Assembly (NCBI RefSeq): GCF_003335045.1
Contig: NZ_QOZG01000002.1
Coordinates: 310,001-374,000, forward strand
DNA length: 64,000 nucleotides
Source of the DNA: Paramesorhizobium salinisoli
Lineage (GTDB): Bacteria; Pseudomonadota; Alphaproteobacteria; Rhizobiales; Rhizobiaceae
Direction: 5' to 3'
Shown here: piece after piece, positions 16,901 through 23,917 of the stretch
How positions within the stretch are numbered: the first letter of the stretch is position 1
Layout: every line of letters starts with the position of its first letter
The notes under the pieces: generated by a model
What the model was told of the DNA's origin: nothing
The model's input: the letters and a program-made list of their open reading frames with translations, nothing else
The model's database searches: none
Position numbers and translations under genes: made by a program

Positions 16901-18407
16901 TGCAAATGCCTTCAGCGCTGCCTCGGCCTTCACCGTCGATACCGGCGCCGCGCTCGACTTGCGCGGCCATGACCAGAGCGTCGGCGCGCTTGCCAATGCC
17001 GGTACGGTGAAGCTTGGCGACGGCACCCCCGGCACGACGCTGACCGTCAATGGCAATTATGCCGGCGATAACGGTACGATCGAGCTTGGCACAGTGCTCG
17101 AAGGCGACGACGCCAAAACCGACCGCCTGCATGTCAAGGGCACCACCTCCGGCACCACCACGCTCGCCGTCGAGAATGTCGGCGGCGGCGGCGCCCAGAC
17201 TAACAACGGCATCCGCCTCGTCGAGGTCGACGGCGCCTCAAGCGGCACCTTTACCCTTTCCGGCGACTATGTCTTCCAGGGCGACCAGGCGCTCGTCGCC
17301 GGTGCCTATGCCTACCGGCTCTTCAAGAACGGCATAGCCAGTCCCGATGACGGCGACTGGTACCTGCGGTCCAGCCTTCTCGAAGGAGATAATCCGCAGT
17401 TCCAGGCCGGTGTCCCCGTCTACGAGGCCTACGCCGGCATCCTGCAGAGCTTCAACCAGTTCGACACGCTGCAAAGCCGCCTCGGCAACCGCGCCTGGAC
17501 GATCGAGGCGCAGGGCGCCGACGGGCTCTCCGAAGAAGTTGCTCCCGAGCAGAGCCCCAACGGCCAGAGCCTCGGCGTCTGGGGCAATATCGAAGCCTCC
17601 GACCACCGCTACCGCCCTGAGCGCTCGACAAGCGACACTGATTACGACGCCTCTGTCTGGAAGATCGAGGCCGGTGTCGACGGCCAGCTCTACGAGACCG
17701 AGACCGGCAGGCTGATCGGCGGCGCCAGCCTCCATTACGGCACGATCGCCGCCGACATCGCCTCGCCCCATGGCCACGGCAAGATCGACAGTACCGGCTA
17801 TGGCATCGCCGGCACCCTCACCTGGTACGGCAATGACGGGCTCTATATCGACGGCCAGGCAAAACTCACCTGGTATGACAGCGACCTTTATTCCGACACC
17901 GCCAACCAGAGCCTCGTCTCCGGCAATGACGGCCTCGGCTACGGCCTTTCCATCGAGGCCGGCAAGCGCATTCCCATCAAGCCGGACTGGTTTATCACCC
18001 CGCAGGCCCAGCTCGCCTGGTCGAGGGTCGAGTTCGACGGCTTCTCCGACGGCTTCGACGCCGATGTCACCCTCAAGGACGGCGACAGCGTCCTCGCCCG
18101 CATGGGCCTGGCCGTCGACTACGAGAACGAATGGCAGGACAGCACCGGCCAGACCCGACGCCTCCATGCATACGGTCTTGCCAACCTCTATTACGACCTC
18201 GACAACGGAACCACCATCGACGTCGCCTCAACCCCCTTCGTCACCAAAAACGAACCCCTGTGGGGCGGCATCGGCTTCGGTGGAAGCTACAACTGGAACA
18301 ACGACAAATTCTCCATCTACGGACAGACCCTGGCAAAAACATCCCTCAACAATTTCGCAGACAGCCATGCCCTCTCCGGTAATGTCGGCTTCAGAATCAA
18401 GTGGTGA
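7983..18407 (+). CDS. Giant type Va autotransporter adhesin-like protein
   Basis: A 3,474-aa secreted surface protein. The start at 7983 has GAGGG 4 nt upstream; an adjacent ATG at 7980 and a TTG at 7956 are alternatives. The first 70 residues are an extended signal peptide: polar leader, RRNTLSRFFRAALATTSAIALVQ, then cleavage near AAAQ. The passenger begins WNGSQDSNWFNPNNWSNG. Up to about 10.7 kb it consists of GNGTLNI/GSGSxW strand-loop units of the T5SS/PEP-CTERM-associated kind. After that come PATR-like units (LTKTGAGTLTLSGANTY-like), including six 95-aa copies at 12.2-14.0 kb, and three large modules beginning near 11370, 14250 and 15970. The last ~290 residues (about 17,540-18,407) are the outer-membrane beta-barrel, ending FRIKW. 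I noticed no cysteine. Size and layout resemble Brucella BmaC-type adhesins; the adhesion function is inferred. Confidence 0.93.
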   Translation: MRQILRAPISNVADVDLLSFKAGSRQPNKQDQIYGLRRNTLSRFFRAALATTSAIALVQALMFVASKPAAAQTTNWNGSQDSNWFNPNNWSNGAPNSSMAAYIDNSTRNPVIIATPGALAGATMVPRTGTGVSLRIEGGGTLTSSSIARIGDLAGSAGAATVTGTGSTWTVNFTGSDESFVIGAVGTGTLDITSGGSVVVIQDTMLGRATAGKGTLNISGGGTLETTALKRGGSTVANGVQANFNGGILKAHANNTNFISGFRSGELNLQSGGLTIDSNGFNVSTASPFSGTGGLTKTGAGTLTLTGASTFTGDTTVNGGTLTLNAASITPGKVFVGNAAGASGNLVVENGSTITNSSYVRIAEVAGSTGVATIRGGSTWTINNNIALIVGNSGDGTLNIDGAGTSVTTTNGGYTMVGSSASGKGTLNITGGGKLTTAGDATIAASAGSTGTVKVDGNGSSWEMAGLNISVNSSGATTPKSNGSLTISNNATVTTKTSGAVVGNYGIGSVDIKTAGKLNTAGVTTIGNFPSGEGTVTIDGTGSKWTSASNVGIGNAGKGTLTVQNNGEMVVTSGYTSVGDRAAGTLNILSGGMVTSTGDAFLGGNQANTAFGGGGSGTVLVSGAGSLWGITGALYAGYNGAAAKGDLTIDNQGEVTVGGALVVGNIANGTSTNSVTVQSGGTLTAGVGRIGGPGSTGKGGTGSVTIDGPGSQWNVAGTLWVGASGSATNPGNGTLTISNNGAVTTGDYFTVGEVANTQGVLRIESGGTLTVNSAAYGAIIGNVTGSVGTATVTGTGSQLTNNERLYVGRLGTGTLNIENAGTVTATSGTSVATEAGSSGTLNVNGGANGAGVLETTVLLRGAGTTAQVKFDGGVLRALASNTNFISGFTGSQFEIASGGMVVDTAGFDVATAAGNVVSGAGTLTKVGAGTLTLSGANTFSGGLTVNGGTAAAGAAGAFSSGLLTVADGATADLAGFDQTVSGLASPGTAGTASIRLGAGRLTVDQATGTSSSFGGVISGTGGLTKANAGTLTLSGNNSYTGTTTVSGGTLVVNGNQSAATGAATVASGATLSGAGTLGGSVSVASGGTLLSRNDATGGIALNINGNLTLASGANLDYAFGTTPNADPDGLLVDVVGNVDLGGATLNVSGSGFDPGGVYGLIEYTGTKSGNLVAGTIPAGLYVQTAMANRVNLVNTNGLGAFSFWDGAGNAGNGLIDGGDGVWQGDAFGANQNWLEATGVTNGPFKGGPAIFGGTAGTVQVDNSQGAIVVSGMQFMADGYILDGLTPGDMITLTPATGGQVEIAVGDKNSVPYTTTINAGLTGTAELVKTDAGTLVLTNAGNNYTGGTRIEDGTLSISADGNLGQAGTRITFDGGTLQNTTTAFSTTRPVTLEAGGGTFETDVDLTLSGIVDGAGALTKTGAGNLTLNGANTYGGGTTVDAGTLTAGSATAFGAASGVLTVNGGTADLNSHSMTLAGLAGTGGTVALGSAALTLNQAGTSSYSGVISGAGGSLTKSGAGNLTLSGANSYSGGTTVTAGALTAGSTSAFGSGVLTVNGGTADLNNNSMTLAGLAGTGGTVSLGSATLTLNQGTNSSYAGNVTGAGALVKNSAGELTLSGANTFAGGLTVNDGTVKAGSVSAFGAASGVLTVNGGIADLNNYSMTVAGLAGTGGEVKLGTTLSGSTLTVNQAGTSSYSGTITGTGSLVMSGAGTLTLAGANTFSGGLRVNNGDVIAGSTTAFGSGVLTVNAGTADLNNNSMTLAGLTGNGGNVTLGSAILTLDQTTTTTSHSIISGTGGIVMNGSGELTLAGANTFSGGVTVAAGTVKAGSASAFGAASGVLTVNAGTADLNGFDTTLAGLSGTGGTVMLNAATLTLAQNGTSSYAGQVTGSGGLVMDGTGTQTLSGNNDFTGGVTVTDGTLKAGSATAFGAATNMLTVNGGVADLDGNSMTLAGLQGAGGQVTLGAATLTLDQNTDTIYAGSITGAGSLVKQGTGKLTLSGTSTYGTTSVDAGTLQVNGSITSQTTVDGATSILSGSGSITGNVTVQSAGTLRSYDDDADGQNKLTINGKLTVDAGSFLQYDYGHAPDLDPDVLMVDVNGDVDLNGTVKVSDSSGAGFGPGVYGIVHYTGTRTGTLTADGSLATYNLTLQQGVVANHINLINLGTGERNWWDPTGANNDGTIKGGNGTWTRAQTGPGAASWSTSDGMLKGHYDPTFAIFTANPGTVTVDNSSGQIAVAGMQFTVDGYTIQGQAITLDNATGYNGTTAGETSIIVGDRSGTSQGHVVTIASVLQGTDRLVKEDVGTLKLSGINTYSGGTTIDDGTLQISDDRNLGAAGTDLTFAGTSVVPATLRNTAAIVTSRPVTLNGTGGTFETVANLTLNGIVGGPGALTKTGAATLTLTGANHYAGGTFINAGTLSVSSNGNLGADAGGITFNGGTLENTAAFTTSARPVIVNASGGTFKTDANLTLAGAISGPAGATGDLTKTGAGKLILTADGNYSGTMTVAQGELSFGNAGSGGAGTAGSIAGPIVNNAALTFDRSNDFTYAGLISGSGTVTQKGPGTTTLSAANSYKGATTVTAGMLLIDGDQSAATGQTTVANGGTLGGSGIIGGKVMVASGGTLYAFDDMNGINTLHIKGDLGLDPGASLNYDYGLSPATGNHDALAIKVDGALDLNGTLNVANTSGQAFDPGVYGLIRYKGALTGSGLTLGTMPSSDFFVQTSVNGQVNLAYTAGETLNFWDGGGTPDDGTVSGGSGVWQASGGNNWTTIHGTINSGYTDDSVPVFMGTPGTVTVDDSLGAISVAGMQFFVSGYHVEGDAITLTTGRTPINVGDNTSDSAGMSTTIASELTGAGQLAKTGLGTLILTGANTYTGGTLIDAGTLQVANDENLGAAGTLLELDGGTLENTAAMSLARNVALHANGGTFDTDADLTIAGRVSGAGSLTKTGAASLILSAATTYSGATFVKAGTLAAGAANAFSAASAFTVDTGAALDLRGHDQSVGALANAGTVKLGDGTPGTTLTVNGNYAGDNGTIELGTVLEGDDAKTDRLHVKGTTSGTTTLAVENVGGGGAQTNNGIRLVEVDGASSGTFTLSGDYVFQGDQALVAGAYAYRLFKNGIASPDDGDWYLRSSLLEGDNPQFQAGVPVYEAYAGILQSFNQFDTLQSRLGNRAWTIEAQGADGLSEEVAPEQSPNGQSLGVWGNIEASDHRYRPERSTSDTDYDASVWKIEAGVDGQLYETETGRLIGGASLHYGTIAADIASPHGHGKIDSTGYGIAGTLTWYGNDGLYIDGQAKLTWYDSDLYSDTANQSLVSGNDGLGYGLSIEAGKRIPIKPDWFITPQAQLAWSRVEFDGFSDGFDADVTLKDGDSVLARMGLAVDYENEWQDSTGQTRRLHAYGLANLYYDLDNGTTIDVASTPFVTKNEPLWGGIGFGGSYNWNNDKFSIYGQTLAKTSLNNFADSHALSGNVGFRIKW
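12230..13990 (+). repeat. Six in-frame ~285-bp (95-aa) repeats in the autotransporter passenger
   Basis: The motif VLTVNGGTADLN-SMTLAGLAGTGG recurs with its Val/Met codon at 12351, 12633, 12918, 13209, 13494 and 13779, spacings 282, 285, 291, 285 and 285 bp. Copies are close at DNA level (shared blocks such as GCGGCATCGGGCGTGCTCAC), so unequal recombination could change copy number without a frameshift. Ends are approximate. Confidence 0.85.
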
Positions 18408-18471
18408 GGATCATCTGAACCACAACAAGGCAACAGCCGGCAACTTTAAAACAGAAGCTCGTAATTCTGCG

Positions 18472-18512
18472 CAGCCCTTCGGCGGTTTAGCGATTTGACC
18501 GCCGAAGGGCTG
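18472..18512. terminator. Terminator-like hairpin between convergent autotransporter and ald genes
   Basis: CAGCCCTTCGGCGGT (18472-18486) pairs perfectly with ACCGCCGAAGGGCTG (18498-18512), a 15-bp stem with an 11-nt loop. It lies between two convergent genes. No T-run follows on either strand, so it may act with Rho or stabilise 3' ends rather than be a canonical intrinsic terminator. Confidence 0.6.
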
Positions 18513-18530
18513 GAAGGAGTGGGGAACCGG

Positions 18531-19646
18531 TCAGGCCGCGAGTATTGTCTTGGCTTCCACCATGTCGAGGCCCAGTGCTTCCGCCACCGGGCGATTGGTG
18601 ATGCGCCCCTTGTGCACGTTGAGGCCGTTGCGCAGATGCGGGTTGTCGATCAGCGCCTTGACGCCGCGATCCGCAAGCTGCAGCCCATAATGCAGGGTAG
18701 CGTTGTTGAGGGCATGGGCCGAGGTTACCGGCACCGCCCCCGGCATATTCGCGACGCAGTAGTGGATGATGCCATCGATCTCATAGGTCGGCTCGGAATG
18801 GGTCGTGGGATGGGATGTTTCGAAGCACCCGCCCTGGTCGATCGCCACGTCGACGACGACGGCGCCCTTCTTCATGCCCGAAAGCATTTCGCGCGTAACA
18901 AGCTTCGGCGCCGCGGCACCGGGGATCAGCACCGCACCGACGACGACATCAGCCGAAAAGACCTCTTCCTCCAAGGCTTCGATGGTCGAAAAACGGGTAT
19001 GGATGCGCCCACGGAAAAGCTCGTCGAGTTGGCGCAGCCGCGGTATCGAACGGTCGATAATGACCACGTCCGCGCCGAGGCCGACCGCCATCATGGCGGA
19101 ATTGATGCCGACAACACCGCCCCCGATAATGGTAACCTTGCCCGGGAGAACACCCGGCACACCGCCGAGCAGCAGGCCACGACCGCCATTGGCTTTCTGC
19201 AATGCGGTTGCTCCAGCCTGGATTGCGAGGCGTCCTGCAACTTCGGACATGGGCGCCAGCAGCGGCAGGCCGCCACGATCGTCGGTCACGGTTTCGTAGG
19301 CTATAGCCGTGACGCCCGATGCGAGCAGCCCCTTGGTCTGTTCAGGGTCGGGGGCAAGATGCAGATAGGTATAGAGAAGCTGTCCCTCGCGCAGCTGCGC
19401 CCATTCCGACGGCTGCGGCTCCTTGACCTTCACGATCATGTCGGACTGCTGAAAAACTTCCTCGGCGGTCTTGACCACCCGCGCGCCTGCGGCCTGATAG
19501 GCTCCATCGTCGGCGCCAATTCCCGTTCCAGCTCCTGACTGGATAATGACCTCGTGGCCATGGGCGACATATTCGCGTACGGCCCCCGGAGTGAGACCGA
19601 CGCGATATTCATGGTTTTTGATTTCTTTGGGGCAGCCGACGCGCAT
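18531..19646 (-). CDS. ald: Alanine dehydrogenase
   Basis: A 371-aa NAD-dependent enzyme that converts L-alanine to pyruvate and ammonium (reversible). The family N-terminus MRVGCPKEIKNHEYRVGLTPG is clear. It is followed by the substrate-site region VKEPQPSEW and TYLHLAPD, and by the nucleotide-binding glycine-rich segment VTIIGGGVVGINSAMMAVGLGADVVIIDRS. Length matches the family. GAGGAGG precedes the ATG. The gene is divergent from an Lrp-type regulator, an arrangement in which the regulator commonly activates ald in response to alanine. Confidence 0.97.
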   Translation of the reverse strand: MRVGCPKEIKNHEYRVGLTPGAVREYVAHGHEVIIQSGAGTGIGADDGAYQAAGARVVKTAEEVFQQSDMIVKVKEPQPSEWAQLREGQLLYTYLHLAPDPEQTKGLLASGVTAIAYETVTDDRGGLPLLAPMSEVAGRLAIQAGATALQKANGGRGLLLGGVPGVLPGKVTIIGGGVVGINSAMMAVGLGADVVIIDRSIPRLRQLDELFRGRIHTRFSTIEALEEEVFSADVVVGAVLIPGAAAPKLVTREMLSGMKKGAVVVDVAIDQGGCFETSHPTTHSEPTYEIDGIIHYCVANMPGAVPVTSAHALNNATLHYGLQLADRGVKALIDNPHLRNGLNVHKGRITNRPVAEALGLDMVEAKTILAA

Positions 19647-19792
19647 AATGCCTCCTCCTCACCTGGTTAAGCGGTTGAGGCGATATAACACCACAGATGA
19701 ATTCGCATGTCCTTGCCAATTCCCCTCGACCAGGGAGGGGTTTCCGAATATTCTTGCGCAAAGGAACCAAATTTCGACGAAAGTTTTCAATA

Positions 19793-20293
19793 ATGTCGCT
19801 GGATAGGATTGATCTCGCCATTCTGGACAATCTGCAGAAGGACGGTCGCATGTCCAACGCGACCCTGGCGGAGAAGGTCGGCCTCTCGCAATCCGCCTGT
19901 TCGCGCCGGCTCGACATGCTGGAGAAATCCGGCGTCATTCGCGGCTATCATGCGCGATTGTCAAACAAGATGCTCGGCCATCCGGTGACGGTCATCGTCA
20001 ATGTCTCGCTCTCCGGCCAGGCGGACAAGCAGCTGCGCGAATTTGAGACAGCGGTGCGGCGCTGCCCCAATGTCCTGGTCTGTTATCTCATGTCGGGCGA
20101 ATATGATTACCTTTTGCGCATTGCGGCCAAGGATCTTGAGGACTACGAGCGCATCCATAAATTCTGGCTCTCCGCCATGCCGCACGTAACGAAGATCAAT
20201 TCATCCTTCGCCTTGCGCGAAGTGGCGGACCGCACCGGTCTCGGCATAGAACCGGGATTGATCGAGATTGCAACGAACGGGCCAAAGAATTGA
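19793..20293 (+). CDS. Lrp/AsnC family regulator, probable AldR
   Basis: A 166-aa protein. Residues 1-60 are the AsnC-type HTH (LDRIDLAILDNLQKDGRMSNATLAEKVGLSQSACSRRLDMLEKSGVIRGY). The rest is the RAM ligand-binding domain (VTVIVNVSLSG, VLVCYLMSGEYDYLLRI). The ATG at 19793 puts the HTH at the N-terminus; an upstream start would add 32 arginine-rich, non-family residues. No good Shine-Dalgarno sequence is seen. Divergence from ald makes regulation of alanine catabolism the likely job. A small palindrome, TTTCG-A-CGAAA (19772-19782), lies just before the start and could be part of its site. Confidence 0.92.
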   Translation: MSLDRIDLAILDNLQKDGRMSNATLAEKVGLSQSACSRRLDMLEKSGVIRGYHARLSNKMLGHPVTVIVNVSLSGQADKQLREFETAVRRCPNVLVCYLMSGEYDYLLRIAAKDLEDYERIHKFWLSAMPHVTKINSSFALREVADRTGLGIEPGLIEIATNGPKN

Positions 20294-20433
20294 GCATCGT
20301 TCAATGAGGGGCCGACGCCGATCCGCGTTGGTCGATCTGATCAGTACCGCGCAGGAGCGGCGAATGGCTGCCCCGCAAGATGCACCGCTCCCTCCGCCAT
20401 TTTCCCTTTGAACTTGTAGGAATTACCTGCGCT

Positions 20434-21318
20434 CTATGCTTGGCTATTAGCGGAAAACAGCGACATTGGCCGGAAGGCTTCGCGTATCATCTCGGCCATT
20501 CCCTCGGCCGCCGGGCTCGAATGATAGGGGTTGCGGCGCAGGACCACGCGGGAGGAATCGACTGGCGGGAAACCGTCCGCCGCGGTCAGTTCCCGACAAT
20601 CCGCGGGGATGTTGCTGCGCGACAACGGCGCGATGGCAAGGCCCGATGAGACGGCGATCTTCAGGCCGCTGCTGGTATCGCAGATGAAGGCGATGCGGTA
20701 CGCAAGCCCATGCTGCTCAAGCGAGCGGATGGCGAATTCGTTGCACCAATCAGAGTTTCCGTAGACGGCAATCGGCAAAGGCGTGCGCTCATGCAGCGCA
20801 TAGGCCGGGGAGGTCACCCAGACCGTCGGGTCAATGAGAAGGATTTCGCCCGCGGCCCGTTCGTGCCAGTCGAACACCACGGCCAGGTCCAACTCGTCAT
20901 TCTCCAGCGCCGATGCCTGGTGGACCGAATAATCACATTTGACCGTTACCTCCACTGCGGGGTGGCGCTCAGTGAAAGCGGCCAGCGCCCGCGGCAGCAC
21001 CGTCTGGCTATATTCCTCGGGAATGCCAATACGCACGGGCCCGTCGAGTGGCCGGACGCGCATTGCCGCCGCCGCCTCTTCCAGAAGCCCAACGATGCGC
21101 TGCGCGTAAGGAACGAGCTGCTCGCCCCGCTTTGTCAGGAAAACACCCCGCGGCCCGCGCTCGAACAGCACCTCGCCAAGGCTGTCTTCGAGCCGCTTGA
21201 TCTGCATGCTGACCGCCGACTGCGTACGCCCGACACCATCGGCAGCCCTGGTGAAATTGCCGGTTTCGGCAACGATCAGGAATGTCCTTAGAAGATCGCT
21301 TTCAAGTGGAGCATACAT
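20434..21318 (-). CDS. LysR family transcriptional regulator
   Basis: A 294-aa LTTR. The N-terminal HTH is clear (LLRTFLIVAETGNFTRAADGVGRTQSAVSMQIKRLEDSLG then LFERGPRGVFLTKRGEQL). The periplasmic-binding-like effector domain follows (GPVRIGIPEEYSQTVLPRALAAF, ELDLAVVFDW, VSSGLAIAPLSRSNIP). The target is not obvious: the divergent neighbour is a short DUF1127 gene, 90 bp away. The effector is unknown. Confidence 0.92.
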   Translation of the reverse strand: MYAPLESDLLRTFLIVAETGNFTRAADGVGRTQSAVSMQIKRLEDSLGEVLFERGPRGVFLTKRGEQLVPYAQRIVGLLEEAAAAMRVRPLDGPVRIGIPEEYSQTVLPRALAAFTERHPAVEVTVKCDYSVHQASALENDELDLAVVFDWHERAAGEILLIDPTVWVTSPAYALHERTPLPIAVYGNSDWCNEFAIRSLEQHGLAYRIAFICDTSSGLKIAVSSGLAIAPLSRSNIPADCRELTAADGFPPVDSSRVVLRRNPYHSSPAAEGMAEMIREAFRPMSLFSANSQA

Positions 21319-21408
21319 GGGCAGCCATTCGTTATTCCGATGACTGCCATTGTCACTATTCGTTTGTGTGATGTCAAATTTTCTCGATCATGGCCGAATG
21401 AGAGCCGG

Positions 21409-21648
21409 ATGAGCGACATGGACACACGAAACAAACATTGCAAGCCTCCGCTGCTGGGGCGACTGAAGACGCTTTTGGCATTTCTCCGCGCGGAAGCGGA
21501 AAGGCGTCGGGCGCTGGCAGACATTCTCGCCAGACATGACGAGCATTGGCTTGACGATGTGGGACTCACGCGCGAGGAGGCGCGTCGCATTTTGAAGAAA
21601 CCGCTTCTTCGTCGGATACGGGATTGGACGAGCAGGGATGAACGGTGA
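21409..21648 (+). CDS. DUF1127 domain small protein
   Basis: A 79-aa basic protein whose C-terminal half carries the DUF1127 (YjiS-like) pattern: LADILARHDEHWLDDVGLTREEARRILKKP. Short DUF1127 proteins in alphaproteobacteria have been linked to RNA turnover and nutrient stress. Several starts are possible (ATGs at 21340, 21409 and 21418); 21409 keeps the usual size. It is divergent from the LysR gene and precedes a DUF72 gene. Confidence 0.75.
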   Translation: MSDMDTRNKHCKPPLLGRLKTLLAFLRAEAERRRALADILARHDEHWLDDVGLTREEARRILKKPLLRRIRDWTSRDER

Positions 21649-21711
21649 CCTTCGGGGGGAACGATATGGCGCTGCCGACGTTCCCGCCCATTCGGCAGCA
21701 GGTGAATTCAA

Positions 21712-22617
21712 ATGGCAGCAACAGGAACAGTTCGCATTGGCATATCGGGGTGGACCTATGCACGATGGCGCGGGGTGTTCTACCCAGAGGGCCTACCCCA
21801 AAGGCTGGAGCTTACCTATGCCGCGGAGCAGTTCCCGTCGATCGAAGTCAACGGCACGTTCTATGGGCTGCAGCGGCCGGAGAGCTTTGCCCGCTGGAGC
21901 GATATGACACCTGATGATTTCGTCTTCGCCATCAAGGGCTCGCGCTACATCACCCATCTCAGGCGGCTGCGCGAAGTGGAAACGCCGCTCGCCAATTTCA
22001 TGGCTTCAGGCGTGCTGCGGCTGGGACCCAAGCTCGGCCCGATCCTCTGGCAGTTTCCGCCGAGCATGAAATTCGACCCGGATCTGTTCGAAACCTTTCT
22101 TGCCATGCTGCCGCACGATACCGAACAGGCCGCAGCGCTGGCGCAGCGCCACGATGCGCGGCTCGAGGGACGCGCCTTTATGGAAAGCGATGGGAAAAGG
22201 CCGGTTCGTCACGCCGTGGAGATCCGCCACGACAGCTTTCGCTCGCCGGATTTCATCGCATTGCTGCGCCACTACCGCGTGGCGCTCGTCTGCGCGGATA
22301 CGGTCGATTGGCCGCTGCTGATGGATCTCACCTCGGACTTCGTCTATTGCCGCCTGCACGGCTCCGAGGAGCTCTATACGAGCGGGTATGACGACAAATC
22401 GCTGGATCGCTGGGCCGAGCGCGTGCGCGCCTGGTCGCATGGCCGGGAACCGGCGGATGCCGAACGGGTTCTGGAGCCGACCAAGCCGCGCCGGACAGGG
22501 CGCGACGTCTATGTCTATTTCGACAATGACGCGAAGGTACGGGCGCCCGCCGATGCCCTGTCGCTGGCCAAGCGTCTAGGCATCGAGCGACACCTGGACC
22601 AGGAGATCGCCTCCTGA
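21712..22617 (+). CDS. DUF72 (YecE-like) family protein
   Basis: A 301-aa protein with the DUF72 TIM-barrel-like signature: RIGISGWTYARWRGVFYP at the N-terminus, FPSIEVNGTFYGLQRPESFARW, KGSRYITHLRRL, LGPILWQFPP, HAVEIRHDSF, FVYCRLHG and the C-terminal VYVYFDNDAKVRAPADAL. The biochemical role of the family is unsettled. AGGTGA lies upstream of the ATG. It ends 7 bp from the convergent TRAP permease gene. Confidence 0.92.
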   Translation: MAATGTVRIGISGWTYARWRGVFYPEGLPQRLELTYAAEQFPSIEVNGTFYGLQRPESFARWSDMTPDDFVFAIKGSRYITHLRRLREVETPLANFMASGVLRLGPKLGPILWQFPPSMKFDPDLFETFLAMLPHDTEQAAALAQRHDARLEGRAFMESDGKRPVRHAVEIRHDSFRSPDFIALLRHYRVALVCADTVDWPLLMDLTSDFVYCRLHGSEELYTSGYDDKSLDRWAERVRAWSHGREPADAERVLEPTKPRRTGRDVYVYFDNDAKVRAPADALSLAKRLGIERHLDQEIAS

Positions 22618-22624
22618 CGGGCGG

Positions 22625-23917
22625 TTATTGATAACCCAACAGGCGCGGCAGGAAGAGCACGGTTTCCGGGAAGAGGATCATGATGAGGAGGGCCGCTAAG
22701 AGAACGACCAGGAATGCCCATATCTCCCGGATGATCTCGCCGAGCGGTATGCCTGTCACCGCGTTGATGACGAAGAGCAGCACACCATAAGGCGGGGTCA
22801 CCAGCCCTATCATGATATTGACGACGAGAACCACGCCAAGATGAATGGGATCGATGCCCAGTTCACGCGCCGCCGGCAGGAATAGCGGCACGACGACGAG
22901 CAGCAGCGTCGCGGCATCGAACAAGCAGCCGAGCAGCAGGAAGATGATGTTGACGCCGATCAGGAACAGGACCGGCGACATCTCCAGGCCGCTCAATTTT
23001 TCGGCGACGAGGCTCGGGATGTTTTCGCTGGCTACGACGTAGTTCAGCACCAGCGCCGAGGCGATGATCATCCCGACGACGGAGGTGGACTTCGCTGAAT
23101 CGAGAACCATGCGATAGAATTCGCGGAGGCTCAGGGAGCGATAGAAAATCGCCGCGAGGATGAGCGCATAGGCGGCCGCGATCGCCGCGGCTTCCGTCGG
23201 CGTCGTGGCGCCGCCGTATATGCCGGCCAGCAGGATCACCGGCATCAACAGGGCCGGGAAGGCTCGGGCGGTGGTTTTCGGCATAGCGCTCAGCGGAACA
23301 ACCTCATCGGCGGGAAAGCCGCGCTTGACCGCCATGTACCAGTTGAGCATCATCAGGCAGATGGCGATGATAAGACCGGGAATGATGCCGCCGAGGAAAA
23401 GATAGCCCACGGACGTGCCGGAAATCAGGGCATAGAGGACCATCGGGATCGATGGTGGAACGATGGGGCCAATGACGGCGGACGCGGCCGTGAGAGCGGC
23501 CGCATAGCCAGCGGGATAGCGGTCGTTCTTGCGCATCATGTCGATGATGACCCGCCCGATACCGGCGGCGTCCGCTATTGCCGAGCCGGACATGCCGGAG
23601 AAAATGAGGCTGGCGACGACATTGACCTGGCCGAGACCGCCGCGAAAGCGGCCGACCAGCGCCACGCAAAAGGCAAGCAGGCGGTCGCTGATGCTGCCGG
23701 CGTTCATGAAATTCGCGGCAAGGATGAACAGCGGCACGGACAGGAGCACGAAGGAATCGAACAGGCCATTGAGGCTCTGCTCGGCCACCAGCGCCACATC
23801 CTGGCCGGTGGCGAAGAGATAGGCGATCGCCGCGGCGAACATGGCAAAGGCGATCGGGACATTGGCGCCGGCCAGGATGAAGAAGCCCGCGAGCGCAACG
23901 AGAAAGGCAGTGCTCAT
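22625..23917 (-). CDS. dctM: TRAP transporter large permease (DctM)
   Basis: A 430-aa, twelve-helix inner-membrane protein of the DctM family. Typical segments: GMSGSAIADAAGIGRVIIDMM, AALTAASAVIGPIVPPSIPMVLY, PTEAAAIAAAYALI and LLGCLFDAATLLLVVVPLFLP near the C-terminus. It forms the sodium-driven channel of a tripartite TRAP importer. The start overlaps the dctQ stop by 4 nt (ATGA), so the two are translationally coupled. Confidence 0.96.
   Translation of the reverse strand: MSTAFLVALAGFFILAGANVPIAFAMFAAAIAYLFATGQDVALVAEQSLNGLFDSFVLLSVPLFILAANFMNAGSISDRLLAFCVALVGRFRGGLGQVNVVASLIFSGMSGSAIADAAGIGRVIIDMMRKNDRYPAGYAAALTAASAVIGPIVPPSIPMVLYALISGTSVGYLFLGGIIPGLIIAICLMMLNWYMAVKRGFPADEVVPLSAMPKTTARAFPALLMPVILLAGIYGGATTPTEAAAIAAAYALILAAIFYRSLSLREFYRMVLDSAKSTSVVGMIIASALVLNYVVASENIPSLVAEKLSGLEMSPVLFLIGVNIIFLLLGCLFDAATLLLVVVPLFLPAARELGIDPIHLGVVLVVNIMIGLVTPPYGVLLFVINAVTGIPLGEIIREIWAFLVVLLAALLIMILFPETVLFLPRLLGYQ

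Noticed and set aside
13101-17132. A 1,343-codon open frame antisense to the autotransporter (and a 751-codon one at 10137-12392)
   Set aside because: It is a by-product of strong codon bias (few stop trinucleotides in the complementary frame of GGC/ACG/CTG-rich repeats). It has no signal, domain or ribosome site, while the plus-strand protein is a clear autotransporter.
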